From: an uncultured Peptoniphilus sp.
Lineage (GTDB): Bacteria; Bacillota; Clostridia; Tissierellales; Peptoniphilaceae
Direction: 5' to 3'
Length of the DNA: 25,708 bases
Assembly (NCBI GenBank): GCA_946999425.1
Contig: CAMQDG010000017.1
Location: forward strand, 1-25,708
Part shown: piece by piece, positions 1-7,210 of the stretch
Position numbering within the stretch: position 1 is the stretch's first letter
How the letters are laid out: each line of letters opens with the position of its first letter
Translations under genes and position numbers: made by a program
Notes under the pieces: model-generated
Told to the model about the DNA's origin: nothing
Databases searched by the model: none
What the model saw: the letters and a program-made list of their open reading frames with translations, nothing else

Positions 1-281
1 TTACAGACGTACGTATTAGAAAATTAACAGACGTTGGTAAAATGAAAGCTATAGTTTCAGTAACTTTTGATGATGCAATAGTTATTCATGACATTAAGAT
101 TATCCAAGGCAATGATTCTCTATTTATTGCAATGCCTTCAAGAAGACTTCCTAATGGAGAATTTAGAGATGTTGCACATCCAATTAATGCAGAAGCAAGA
201 GCAGAAATTGAAAAAATCGTTTTTGAAAAGTACAAAGAACTTGAAAACGAAGAAGGTCAAGAAGTGGCTGAAGAAAAATAG
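1..281 (+). CDS. spoVG: SpoVG family regulator, 5' end cut by window edge
   Basis: SpoVG is a small conserved nucleic-acid-binding regulator, named for a sporulation-stage phenotype in Bacillus but also found in non-sporulating Bacillota. The frame is open from base 3 (TDVRIRKL...) and runs through MKAIVSVTFDDAIVIHDIK and the conserved stretch PSRRLPNGEFRDVAHPIN. These are the hallmark SpoVG core. Homologues begin about three residues before the visible TDVR, so the true start lies just left of the window, and the internal ATG at 42 is a conserved Met of the core rather than the start. The tail is acidic (ENEEGQEVAEEK), and three TAG codons stand in a row at 279-287. A hairpin terminator follows directly, so the gene ends its transcript. 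The family call is near certain. Whether this organism sporulates cannot be judged here. Confidence 0.95.
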   Translation, partial: TDVRIRKLTDVGKMKAIVSVTFDDAIVIHDIKIIQGNDSLFIAMPSRRLPNGEFRDVAHPINAEARAEIEKIVFEKYKELENEEGQEVAEEK

Positions 282-290
282 TAGTAGAAA

Positions 291-324
291 AAGGCTCCAC
301 TATATAGTGGGGCTTATTTTTTTT
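291..324 (+). terminator. Intrinsic terminator after spoVG
   Basis: A hairpin of about 11 pairs with two G-T wobbles (AGGCTCCACTA against TAGTGGGGCTT) is followed by an 8-T run at 317-324. Confidence 0.88.
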
Positions 325-375
325 AATTTTTTTATTTTTCTTATTTTCTTAACAATAATTTTATATAGGACTTTG

Positions 376-381
376 TATAAT
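376..381 (+). promoter_or_regulatory. Candidate -10 box for the stalk-domain gene
   Basis: A perfect TATAAT lies 55 nt before the ATG at 437, in the only gap between the spoVG terminator and this gene. No good -35 hexamer is seen at 16-18 nt (the bases there are CAATAA), so the call rests on the -10 box alone. Confidence 0.45.
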
Positions 382-436
382 CTTTTTAAAGATAAGTTAT
401 TTAAACTTTTTTATTTTTATAAAAGGGAGGTAAAAA

Positions 437-1240
437 ATGAAAAAGACCATATTTTGCATTTTACTTACGCTTATTTTAAGTTTTAATGTTTTTGCTGGAG
501 AAAAAAATTCTCGAGAAGATATTGTTAAATCCTATGAAAAAATTTCCGGAAAAGTTTTATCTGCAGATTCAAAAAGTGCAAGAATAGAAGATAATGAAGG
601 ACAAAAATACATTTTACATTTAGAAAGTACTAAATTTGTAGACTTAAAAACTTCTTCTCTTGTAAAAAAAATGAATCTAAAAAAAGGTGACTTGGTTGAT
701 GTTTATTATAAAAATGACACACCTATTTTATTAAGTGAGCCGCCACAAATATCACCAAATTTTATAGTTAAATATAATGCAAAAGAAAAAAATGAATTTG
801 CAGTGGATATAGATTTTTACGATAAAAGTGGCAGAGGAATGAGCCAAAGGTTGATTTTAAACTTAGAAGGACTTAAAGTTTTAGACTTGCAAGGGAAGGA
901 AGTTCCTTTAAAAGAAAAAGAAAATGAGTTTCTAGTTTTTTATAAAACTGCAACAAGGTCAGACCCACCTCAAACAAGTCCTGAAAAAGTTATTGACCTT
1001 TCTGAAAATTTAATAAGTCTTAGAAAATTTTTTGAAGATAAGGGTTTTACTGTAAGGTGGCAAGCAAAAAAGTATTTAGTGGAATTAGAAAAAGATTCCA
1101 AAAAAGCAGAGATTTTTATTAAAGATAAAAAAATAATTTTTAAAGGTAAGGAAGAAAGTCTTAATTCAATAGTTATAAATAAGAATAAAAGTTTAATTAA
1201 TAAATCTGAAGCTGAAAAAATAATAGATCAGTTAAAATAG
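437..1240 (+). CDS. Exported stalk-domain protein (copper amine oxidase N-like domain)
   Basis: The 267-residue protein has a clear Sec signal peptide (MKKTIFCILLTLILSFNVFA, cut before GEK). Residues ~38-105 look like a small beta-rich domain (GKVLSADSKSARIEDNEGQ, KKGDLVDVYYKN, TPILLSEPP). This resembles the N-terminal part of clostridial 'stalk domain-containing' proteins. Residues ~185-265 match the copper-amine-oxidase N-terminal-like repeat, with a pattern of Leu-Arg-x-Phe-Phe-Glu-x-x-Gly-Phe-x-Val-x-Trp then a short beta strand. That repeat is a wall or surface module with no copper chemistry of its own. A PPQ-x-SP motif occurs twice (residues ~98 and ~178). The start is fixed by GGGAGG at 424-429, 7 nt before the ATG. 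The gene appears to be monocistronic. Exact role unknown. Confidence 0.8.
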   Translation: MKKTIFCILLTLILSFNVFAGEKNSREDIVKSYEKISGKVLSADSKSARIEDNEGQKYILHLESTKFVDLKTSSLVKKMNLKKGDLVDVYYKNDTPILLSEPPQISPNFIVKYNAKEKNEFAVDIDFYDKSGRGMSQRLILNLEGLKVLDLQGKEVPLKEKENEFLVFYKTATRSDPPQTSPEKVIDLSENLISLRKFFEDKGFTVRWQAKKYLVELEKDSKKAEIFIKDKKIIFKGKEESLNSIVINKNKSLINKSEAEKIIDQLK

Positions 1241-1284
1241 TAATTCTCCAAATTAAATCATATATAGGCCTATTTTAGGCAAAT

Positions 1285-1322
1285 AAAAACAGACCGAAAT
1301 TTTTAATCGGTCTGTTTTTATA
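1285..1322. terminator. Bidirectional terminator between convergent genes
   Basis: A perfect 13-pair stem (AAAAACAGACCGA at 1285-1297, TCGGTCTGTTTTT at 1307-1319) has T runs on both strands. It lies between the stalk-domain gene on plus and the purine permease on minus, so one hairpin can serve both. Confidence 0.9.
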
Positions 1323-1334
1323 TTATCTTAAATT

Positions 1335-2654
1335 TTAAAAACCGAAGAGGGGTTTTAAATATCTTAAAATAAAGATTAAAGCAAGAAGATACATTAAGGG
1401 TGAAACTTCTTTTTGCTTTCCTGTTAGGATTTTTAAAATTACATATGAAATCATTCCGAAAGAGATTCCTTCTGCAATACTATAAGCAAAAGGCATCATT
1501 ACAATTGTTAAAAATGCTGGAACACTTTCAGTGAAATCATCAAAGTTAATATCAATTATAGGACTCATCATGAAAAGTCCAACCATTACAAGGGCAGGGG
1601 CTGTTGCAGCTCCAGGTATAATGGAGATAATTGGGAAGAAAAATAGGGAAAGGAAAAAGAAAAATGCCGTTGATAGAGAAGTAAGTCCAGTTCTTCCTCC
1701 ATCTGCAACTCCTGATGCACTTTCCACAAAAGTTGTTACGGTACTTGTTCCAATTAAAGCTCCAAAGGTAGTTCCCACTGCATCAGCAAAAAGAGCTTGT
1801 CCTATTTTGGGAAGCTTTCCATTTTCATCAAGAAGTTTTGCCTTTGTTGCAACTCCAGTAAGAGTTCCCACAGTATCAAAAATATCAACAAATAAAAATG
1901 TAAACATTACGCTGAACATTTCAAGGGTGAAAATATTGTGCCATTGAATTTTAAAAGCAACAGGTCCTAAACTTGGTGGCAAAGAACAAATTGTTCCTTG
2001 AGGAAAACTTGTTACTCCTAAAATAAGGGCGAGAATTGTGGATCCTACTATTCCATATAAAAGAGCTCCTTTTATATTTTTTGCAGTTAAAAAGGCCATT
2101 AAAAGTAGACCGAAGAAAAATACTGCGGAATTTTTTGAAAGTAAGTTTCCCATGGTTAAGATTACTCCATCTCCAGAGGAAACAATTCCTGCTGATGAAA
2201 GACCTATAAGGGCTATAAAAAGTCCTATTCCAACGGAAACGGCCTTTTTTAAAGCCATAGGTATAGCATCGAAAAGTGCTTCACGAACTTTAAATACTGA
2301 TAGAAATAAAAAAAGGACACCTTCAATAAACACTGCAGTAAGAGCGTATTGCCAGGGATGTCCCATTTGTAAAACTACCGTAAAAACAAAAAATGCATTT
2401 AATCCCATACCGGGAGCAAGTGCAAAGGGTAGGTTGGCAAGAAATGCCATCAATATAATTGCTATAATTGAGGATACAATCGTAGCTGTAAATACTCCTC
2501 CTTGGTCCATACCTGCTTGGCCAAGTAGACTGGGGTTTACAATTAGAATGTAACTCATGGTCATAAAGGTAGTAAGACCTGCCATAATTTCGGTTCTTAC
2601 ATTTGTTCCTCTTTCACTTAGGTGAAATTGATTCTCCAAAAATCCTTGGTTCAA
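1335..2654 (-). CDS. pbuG: NCS2-family purine (guanine/hypoxanthine) permease
   Basis: This is a 439-residue polytopic membrane protein of the AzgA-type branch of NCS2 (nucleobase:cation symporter 2), which imports hypoxanthine, guanine or adenine. Typical features are the N-terminal RTEIMAGLTTFMTMSYIL, the NPSLLGQAGM loop, the APGMGLNAFF motif near residue 80, the FLFVDIFDTVGTLTGVATKA segment, and GTSTVTTFVESASGVADGGRTGL near residues 300-325. The length is normal for the family. The start codon is TTG at 2654, with AGGAGG at 2665-2660 five nt upstream. No closer ATG fits. No purine riboswitch was recognised in the short leader. The AzgA-type family is secure. The exact base transported, and hence the symbol pbuG rather than pbuO, is an inference. 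Confidence 0.92.
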   Translation of the reverse strand: MNQGFLENQFHLSERGTNVRTEIMAGLTTFMTMSYILIVNPSLLGQAGMDQGGVFTATIVSSIIAIILMAFLANLPFALAPGMGLNAFFVFTVVLQMGHPWQYALTAVFIEGVLFLFLSVFKVREALFDAIPMALKKAVSVGIGLFIALIGLSSAGIVSSGDGVILTMGNLLSKNSAVFFFGLLLMAFLTAKNIKGALLYGIVGSTILALILGVTSFPQGTICSLPPSLGPVAFKIQWHNIFTLEMFSVMFTFLFVDIFDTVGTLTGVATKAKLLDENGKLPKIGQALFADAVGTTFGALIGTSTVTTFVESASGVADGGRTGLTSLSTAFFFFLSLFFFPIISIIPGAATAPALVMVGLFMMSPIIDINFDDFTESVPAFLTIVMMPFAYSIAEGISFGMISYVILKILTGKQKEVSPLMYLLALIFILRYLKPLFGF

Positions 2655-2699
2655 AATAGCCTCCTAAAATAAGATTTTCATAAAAATAGCTTACGCCTA

Positions 2700-2729
2700 A
2701 TTTTATCAGATTTTTATAAAAAAGTACAA
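2700..2729 (-). promoter_or_regulatory. Candidate promoter of the purine permease
   Basis: On the minus strand TTGTAC (2729-2724) and TAAAAT (2705-2700) are 18 nt apart. They would give a leader of about 39 nt before the TTG start. The boxes are imperfect, so confidence is moderate. Confidence 0.4.
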
Positions 2730-2796
2730 GTTGTTTTTTTTAGTATTTATTTATTTAAAATGAACTTTTATAAAAACTTGAAAAAAGTTTTAATTT

Positions 2797-2830
2797 TTGA
2801 ATATTTTTTTTCTTAAGGTATAATATTTTT
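2797..2830 (+). promoter_or_regulatory. Promoter abutting the trmH start (candidate leaderless mRNA)
   Basis: TTGAAT (2797-2802) and a perfect TATAAT (2819-2824) are 16 nt apart. Only 6 nt (ATTTTT) separate the -10 box from the ATG at 2831, which puts the expected transcription start at the A of the start codon. The only purine-rich stretch is AAGG at 2815-2818. It is 12 nt from the ATG and would lie outside the transcript. Confidence 0.6.
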
Positions 2831-3580
2831 ATGACATTAATAAAAAGTAGTTCAAATAATAAATTCAAATTTTATAAATCCTTGTTGGAAAAAAAGTTCA
2901 GAGATAAAGAAAAAATCTTTTTAGTTGAAGGACCTATTGTTTTAGAAGAAGCCCTTAAAATTTGTAAGCCTATCTATATGGCCATTGAAGAAGAAAAACA
3001 ATTTGAGAATTTAAAAAAAGATATAGAAAAAATTTCTCATGACTATTATAGTAAAAGTCTTTTTTCATCTTTAAGCTCAACAGTAAATTCTCAGGGTATA
3101 ATCGGATATTTCAAAAAATTTGAAAGAGAGTTTAAAGAAAAAGAGGGAAAATATATTTATCTTGACGGAATAAAAGACCCTGGAAATTTAGGAGGCATAA
3201 TAAGAAGTGCCGATGCTTTTAGCCTTGATGGAGTGATTCTATCAAAAGAGACAGTTGATTTATATAATCCTAAAACAGTGAGATCTTCCATGGCTTCTAT
3301 TTTTAGGATTCCTATTTATCAAGATGTAGGCGGGGATATTCTTTATAAAAATAAGGATAATTTTAAAATTGTAACTACAAGTTTAAATAATTCAACTTCC
3401 TCAAGAAAATACAAATTTGAAAAAAATACTATTTTAATAATAGGCAACGAAGCCCACGGTATAGGTGAGGACCTTATGAAATTAAGTAGCGACAACATAG
3501 TGATTCCTATAAGAAGTCAAGTGGATTCCTTAAATGCTAATGTTGCCGCATCAATTTTAATGTATGAGATGACTAAATGA
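2831..3580 (+). CDS. TrmH/SpoU-family RNA 2'-O-methyltransferase
   Basis: This is an S-adenosylmethionine-dependent RNA ribose methyltransferase of the SPOUT class, 249 residues. The N-terminal ~95 residues form the substrate-binding part (KFRDKEKIFLVEGPIVLEEAL). The catalytic domain shows all three SpoU motifs: motif 1 around residues 116-128 (DPGNLGGIIRSADA, with the conserved Asn and Arg), motif 2 at 203-211 (IIGNEAHGI), and motif 3 at 226-241 (IPIRSQVDSLNANVAA). In many Bacillota a gene of this kind lies upstream of an aminoacyl-tRNA synthetase, commonly pheS. Here it lies two genes upstream of thrS. It overlaps the next gene by 4 nt (ATGA), so the two are co-translated. Which nucleotide it methylates (23S rRNA or tRNA) cannot be told from sequence alone. 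No Shine-Dalgarno site is seen at a usable distance. Confidence 0.93.
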   Translation: MTLIKSSSNNKFKFYKSLLEKKFRDKEKIFLVEGPIVLEEALKICKPIYMAIEEEKQFENLKKDIEKISHDYYSKSLFSSLSSTVNSQGIIGYFKKFEREFKEKEGKYIYLDGIKDPGNLGGIIRSADAFSLDGVILSKETVDLYNPKTVRSSMASIFRIPIYQDVGGDILYKNKDNFKIVTTSLNNSTSSRKYKFEKNTILIIGNEAHGIGEDLMKLSSDNIVIPIRSQVDSLNANVAASILMYEMTK

Positions 3581-4257
3581 AAAAGATTGTTTTAATAGAT
3601 AAAAGAGCTGATGAAAATATTGAAAAAAATTTAAAAAATTTAGGCTATAAAGTTTTAAAAACTTATGAGAATAAAAATATTCCATGTCCCGTAAACACTC
3701 ATCCGGATATTTTAGTTCATAAATTTCCTGATGGAAGTCTTATAGTTGATAGGGATAATTATGACTATTACTGCGAGATTTTTCCAGAAAGAAAAGTTAT
3801 AAAGGCTTCTAAATCTTTTGGTTCAACTTATAGGGACTATGTAAGTCTTAATTGTCTTAGTTTTGCAAATTATTTTATCCATAATTTAAAGCTTACAGAT
3901 GAAATTATCTTAAATTATTATAAAAGGCATGGATATACTTTAATTCATGTAAATCAAGGTTATACAAAGTGTAATTTAGCTTTGGGTTCAAATTTTTTAA
4001 TTACTTCAGACATGGGTATCTACAAGAAGCTTAAAGATATTACCAATATATATTTAATTGAAAAGGGTTTTATAGGGCTTAAAAATTATAATTATGGTTT
4101 TATAGGAGGGGCTACGGGACAAGTTTTAGATAAGTTTTTTATAAGTGGACCCTATAAGAACCATCCTTCTAAGGAGATTTTAGAAAAGTTTAAGCCTCAA
4201 GTTTTATCTGACAAATTAGTGGATTATGGTGGAATTATAGACATGTGTATTTTTTAA
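3577..4257 (+). CDS. GME-fold family protein (DUF6873-like), function unknown
   Basis: This 226-residue soluble protein has no signal peptide. From memory it matches a clostridial family described as a guanidino-modifying-enzyme (GME) fold, DUF6873. The GME superfamily includes amidinotransferases and deiminases that use a catalytic Cys with His and acidic residues. Candidate positions here are VNTHPDILVHKFPDG (residues ~39-53), the HVNQGYTKCNLAL segment (~124-136, with a Cys), and VDYGGIIDMCIF at the C terminus (a second Cys). Repeated glycine turns (LGYK, GFIGGATG) fit a pseudo-symmetric alpha/beta propeller. It overlaps the upstream methyltransferase gene by 4 nt. No terminator follows, and the -35 box of the thrS leader begins 7 nt after the stop codon. 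The substrate is unknown. The family name is a recollection, not a search result. Confidence 0.65.
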   Translation: MKKIVLIDKRADENIEKNLKNLGYKVLKTYENKNIPCPVNTHPDILVHKFPDGSLIVDRDNYDYYCEIFPERKVIKASKSFGSTYRDYVSLNCLSFANYFIHNLKLTDEIILNYYKRHGYTLIHVNQGYTKCNLALGSNFLITSDMGIYKKLKDITNIYLIEKGFIGLKNYNYGFIGGATGQVLDKFFISGPYKNHPSKEILEKFKPQVLSDKLVDYGGIIDMCIF

Positions 4258-4263
4258 AAATTT

Positions 4264-4292
4264 TTGACAAATTATAAAAAATGTGTTAGTAT
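4264..4292 (+). promoter_or_regulatory. Promoter of the thrS T-box transcript
   Basis: A consensus TTGACA (4264-4269) and TAGTAT (4287-4292) are separated by an ideal 17 nt. The expected start is near 4299, at the 5' base of T-box stem I. Confidence 0.75.
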
Positions 4293-4298
4293 ATCTCC

Positions 4299-4500
4299 AT
4301 TGGTTGAAGGGAAGAGTAAAATATCTAAGAAATTAGACAGAGAGAAGCTAAGAAAGGCTGAGAATGCTTCAGATTTCATTTATTTGAAAACTAACCCGGA
4401 GCTCCTTGGTAATGCAAGGCGTAAGATATGCGATAAATTCTTAGAGTTTAATTAAGGTGGAACCACGGTCATCGTCCTTTTGGATGATGGCTTTTTTTTA
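4299..4500 (+). ncRNA. T-box leader, threonine-specific, upstream of thrS
   Basis: This is a tRNA-sensing riboswitch: uncharged tRNA-Thr binds and favours an antiterminator, switching on thrS. The T-box sequence AAGGTGGAACCACGG is at 4454-4468. A terminator follows: GTCATCGTCC (4468-4477), TTTT loop, GGATGATGGC (4482-4491), 8 T. AAGG (4454-4457) can pair with CCTT (4476-4479) in the competing antiterminator. The specifier region reads GAA-A-ACT-A-(5 nt)-GAGC. This aligns position by position with GAA-A-GGC-A-(5 nt)-GAGC of the well-studied glycine glyQS T-box, putting the specifier codon ACT (Thr) at 4390-4392. Stem I can be closed by GGTT near 4303 with AACC at 4393-4396. The specifier codon matches the downstream gene product. 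Confidence 0.93.
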
Positions 4501-4528
4501 TTTATTTTTTAATTTTAGGAGGAGAAAG

Positions 4529-6436
4529 ATGAAGATTTATTTACCTGACAATTCAGAGCTTGAATTTGACGGACCGGTTAAGGTTATGGATATAGCCGGA
4601 AAGATTTCTGAAGGTTTAAAGAGAAATGCTCTTGGAGCAATTGTTGATGGAGAAGTTTTAGGCATGGGAGAGTTAGTTGAAAAGGACGCCCATGTTAAAA
4701 TTGTTACTTTTGATGATATTGAAGGTAAGAAGATTTTTTGGCATACAAGTTCTCATCTTATGGCATATGCTATTAAAGAATTATGGCCTGAAACAAAGTT
4801 TGCAATAGGACCTGCCATAGATAATGGTTTTTATTATGATATTGACTTAGAGGAAAGAATAACACCAGAAGATTTACAAAAAATTGAAGAAAAAATGGCT
4901 GAAATTGTTAAAAAAGCCTATGATGTAGAAGTTTCAAAAATGAAAAGGCAAGATGCTATTGAATATTTTGAAAAAGCTGGTCAAGATTACAAGGTTGAAC
5001 TTATAAAAGATCTTGATGATGAAAAAGTTTATATTTACAAAATTGGAGATTTTGTGGACCTTTGCAAGGGACCTCACATTGAGAATATAAAATCTATAAA
5101 GGCTATAAAACTTCTTTCTGTTGCAGGAGCATATTGGAGAGGAAATTCCGATAATAAAATGCTTCAAAGAATTTATGGAATAAGTTTCATGAAGAAAAAA
5201 CAACTTGATGAGTATCTTCAAAGAGTAGAAGAAGCTGAAAAGAGAGATCACAGAAAACTTGGCAAAGAGTTGGATTTATTTACAATGAGAGATGAAGGTC
5301 CAGGATTCCCATTCTTTTTACCTCACGGTATGATTTTGAAAAACAATCTTTTAAACTGGTGGAGAAATGTTTTACTTGAAAGAGGATATGGAGAAATTCA
5401 AACTCCTATTATCTTAAATGAAGCTCTATGGCACAGATCAGGTCACTGGGATCACTATAAGGACAATATGTATTTCACAAAAATAGACGATGAAGACTAT
5501 GCTGTAAAGCCAATGAATTGTCCAGGTTCAATACTTGTTTATGAAGAAAACACTCATTCTTACAGGGATCTTCCTATAAGACTTTCTGAATTTGGTCAAG
5601 TCCATAGACATGAACTTTCAGGAGCCCTTCACGGACTATTTAGAGTAAGGACTTTTACTCAAGATGATGCTCACGTATATTGTCTTCCTTCACAAGTAAA
5701 AGATGAAGTTTTCAAAATGATAGATCTTGCAGATCTTCTTTATTCAACTTTCGGATTTAAGTATAAAATTGAACTTTCTACAAGACCTGACGATTTTATG
5801 GGGAAAATTGAAGATTGGAATATTGCTGAAAAGAACTTAAAGGATGCTCTTGAAGAAAAGGGCCTTAAGTATGATATTAACGAAGGGGACGGAGCTTTTT
5901 ATGGTCCTAAAATAGATTTTCACCTTGAAGATGCCATAGGAAGAACTTGGCAATGTGGAACTATCCAACTGGATTTCCAAATGCCACAAAATTTTGAACT
6001 TTCCTATATTAATGAAAATGGCGAAAAGGCAAGACCGGTAATGCTTCATAGAGCTTTACTTGGATCTATTGAAAGATTTATGGGTATTTTAATTGAACAC
6101 TTTGCAGGGAAATTCCCTCTTTGGTTAAGTCCTGTTCAAATTCAAATTATTCCTGTTTCTGAAAAATTCTATGCCTATGCTGAAGATTTAAGAAATAAAT
6201 TTAAAAATAAGGGCTTTAGGGTTGAATTAGACGAAAGAGCTGAAAAAGTAGGATATAAGATTCGTCAAGCTCAACTTAAAAAAATCAACTACATGTTAGT
6301 TGTAGGTGAACAAGAAATGGAATCAGGTCTTCTTTCAGTAAGAAAGAGAAATGGTCAAGAAATAAAAGATGTTAAGTTTGATGATTTTGTAAGAGATCTA
6401 CAAGAAGAAGTAGATTCAAAAAGAATAGAAGATTAG
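4529..6436 (+). CDS. thrS: Threonyl-tRNA synthetase
   Basis: ThrS charges tRNA-Thr with threonine in the cytoplasm. The 635-residue length is normal for a bacterial ThrS. Order of parts: TGS domain (1-60), editing/SAD domain with the zinc-type motifs HTSSH (72-76) and CKGPH (179-183), and the class II catalytic core with KPMNCPGS (zinc-binding Cys), the motif 2 region HRHELSGALHGLFRVRTFTQDDAH and motif 3 (HRALLGSIERFMGILIEH). A C-terminal anticodon-binding domain follows (PVQIQIIPVSEKFYAYA, then VRKRNGQEIKDVKFDDF). A longer frame exists from 4457, but those codons lie inside the T-box and terminator. The ATG at 4529 has AGGAGGAG immediately upstream and begins MKIYLPDNSE, the expected ThrS N terminus. 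Regulation is by the T-box leader. A rho-independent terminator follows. Confidence 0.98.
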   Translation: MKIYLPDNSELEFDGPVKVMDIAGKISEGLKRNALGAIVDGEVLGMGELVEKDAHVKIVTFDDIEGKKIFWHTSSHLMAYAIKELWPETKFAIGPAIDNGFYYDIDLEERITPEDLQKIEEKMAEIVKKAYDVEVSKMKRQDAIEYFEKAGQDYKVELIKDLDDEKVYIYKIGDFVDLCKGPHIENIKSIKAIKLLSVAGAYWRGNSDNKMLQRIYGISFMKKKQLDEYLQRVEEAEKRDHRKLGKELDLFTMRDEGPGFPFFLPHGMILKNNLLNWWRNVLLERGYGEIQTPIILNEALWHRSGHWDHYKDNMYFTKIDDEDYAVKPMNCPGSILVYEENTHSYRDLPIRLSEFGQVHRHELSGALHGLFRVRTFTQDDAHVYCLPSQVKDEVFKMIDLADLLYSTFGFKYKIELSTRPDDFMGKIEDWNIAEKNLKDALEEKGLKYDINEGDGAFYGPKIDFHLEDAIGRTWQCGTIQLDFQMPQNFELSYINENGEKARPVMLHRALLGSIERFMGILIEHFAGKFPLWLSPVQIQIIPVSEKFYAYAEDLRNKFKNKGFRVELDERAEKVGYKIRQAQLKKINYMLVVGEQEMESGLLSVRKRNGQEIKDVKFDDFVRDLQEEVDSKRIED

Positions 6437-6453
6437 TTTCTCAATTTTTTCAT

Positions 6454-6482
6454 AGGGGGTGCCTCGGCACCTCTCTTTTTTT
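6454..6482 (+). terminator. Intrinsic terminator after thrS
   Basis: A GC-rich hairpin (GGGGTGC, loop CTCG, GCACCTC) is followed by CTTTTTTT ending near 6482, 18 nt after the thrS stop. Confidence 0.9.
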
Positions 6483-6508
6483 ATGAAATTTAGATTTATA
6501 AAGACCTA

Positions 6509-6537
6509 TTGTAAAATGAATAAAGTTCTTGTAAAAT
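6509..6537 (+). promoter_or_regulatory. Promoter of the FMN-binding lipoprotein
   Basis: TTGTAA (6509-6514), a 17 nt spacer and TAAAAT (6532-6537) with TG just before the -10 box. The predicted leader is about 24 nt and carries AAGGAGG. Confidence 0.55.
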
Positions 6538-6567
6538 ATCAATGAAACATAAATAAGGAGGAAGATT

Positions 6568-7047
6568 ATGTTTAAAAAATTAGTTACAGTATCATTAATA
6601 GCTACACTTCTTCTTAGTGGTTGCGGAAATAAAAATGCAGCACCTAAGAATAATAAAGAAGCAAATGGAAATTCAGCACCTGTAGCAACTGAAGTTGCAT
6701 ACAAAGACGGTGAATATACAAAAGACAGCGAACCCGACCAATACGGCGGATATATGACTGCTACAGTTACTGTAAAAGATGGTAAGATTACAGATGCAGG
6801 ACTTGTTCTTTACAATGGTGACGGAACTGAAAAAGATGAAAACTACGGAAAAGAAAACGGAGAAATTAAAGATCAAGAAACCTATGACAAGGCTCAAGCA
6901 TCTCTTGAAGGAGCTAAGGATTATCCAAAGCAACTTGTTGAAAAACAAGACATTACTAAGGTTGATTCAGTAACAGGAGCAACTCAAACACATGATACTT
7001 ACGTTAAACTTGTAAGTAAAATGCTTGAAGAAGCTAAGGCTGAATAA
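6568..7047 (+). CDS. FMN-binding domain lipoprotein, probably covalently flavinylated
   Basis: This is a 159-residue surface lipoprotein. The signal peptide ends in the lipobox LLSGC with lipidated Cys19, followed by a low-complexity Asn/Ala/Lys linker (20-45). Residues ~45-155 form one FMN_bind domain (YKDGEYTKDSEPDQYGGYMTATVTVKDG ... SKMLEEA). DSVTGAT at 133-139 matches the Dxx(S/T)GAT site, where ApbE attaches FMN through the last Thr (Thr139). Proteins of this class, such as Listeria PplA, act in extracytosolic electron transfer. PplA carries two such domains, whereas this protein has one. The start has AAGGAGG about 7 nt upstream. It has its own promoter and terminator, and no ApbE, NDH-2 or Rnf partner lies in the window. 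The electron donor and acceptor are unknown. Confidence 0.9.
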   Translation: MFKKLVTVSLIATLLLSGCGNKNAAPKNNKEANGNSAPVATEVAYKDGEYTKDSEPDQYGGYMTATVTVKDGKITDAGLVLYNGDGTEKDENYGKENGEIKDQETYDKAQASLEGAKDYPKQLVEKQDITKVDSVTGATQTHDTYVKLVSKMLEEAKAE

Positions 7048-7053
7048 TGAATT

Positions 7054-7075
7054 GCCACCGAAATGTGGCTTTTTA
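7054..7075 (+). terminator. Intrinsic terminator after the FMN-binding lipoprotein
   Basis: GCCAC (7054-7058), a 6 nt loop, GTGGC (7065-7069) and a T run. The stem is short but directly downstream of the stop. Confidence 0.75.
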
Positions 7076-7125
7076 TTAAAAGATACTGTGAAAATTTTAT
7101 AACATTTTAATTAAATAGATTTCAT

Positions 7126-7162
7126 AAATAGCAGATTTAAAAAGTTTGCTATTTTTATTTTT
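7126..7162 (+). terminator. Second, AU-rich terminator-like hairpin
   Basis: AAATAGCA (7126-7133) pairs with TGCTATTT (7147-7154), and the downstream arm runs into TTATTTTTT. It may back up the 7054 terminator. The AU-rich stem is weak. Confidence 0.45.
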
Positions 7163-7210
7163 TAACAAAAAATTTAAATAAAAATTTTTCTTAATGCCCT
7201 GGGTAATTAC

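Noticed and set aside
1531..2553. Plus-strand open frames of 138 and 171 codons opposite the permease
   Set aside because: They are antisense shadows of the permease gene, with no ribosome sites and unlike any protein I know.
2655..2830. Purine riboswitch before the NCS2 permease
   Set aside because: The ~39 nt minus-strand leader is too short and lacks the conserved loop motifs of the purine aptamer.
4264..4455. 63-codon open frame starting at TTG 4264
   Set aside because: It lies entirely in the T-box leader and its TTG is part of the -35 box. The sequence is explained by RNA structure, and there is no ribosome site or protein-like composition.
4457..4528. N-terminal extension of ThrS from 4457
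   Set aside because: These codons overlap the T-box sequence and terminator. The ATG at 4529 has AGGAGGAG and gives the family N terminus.
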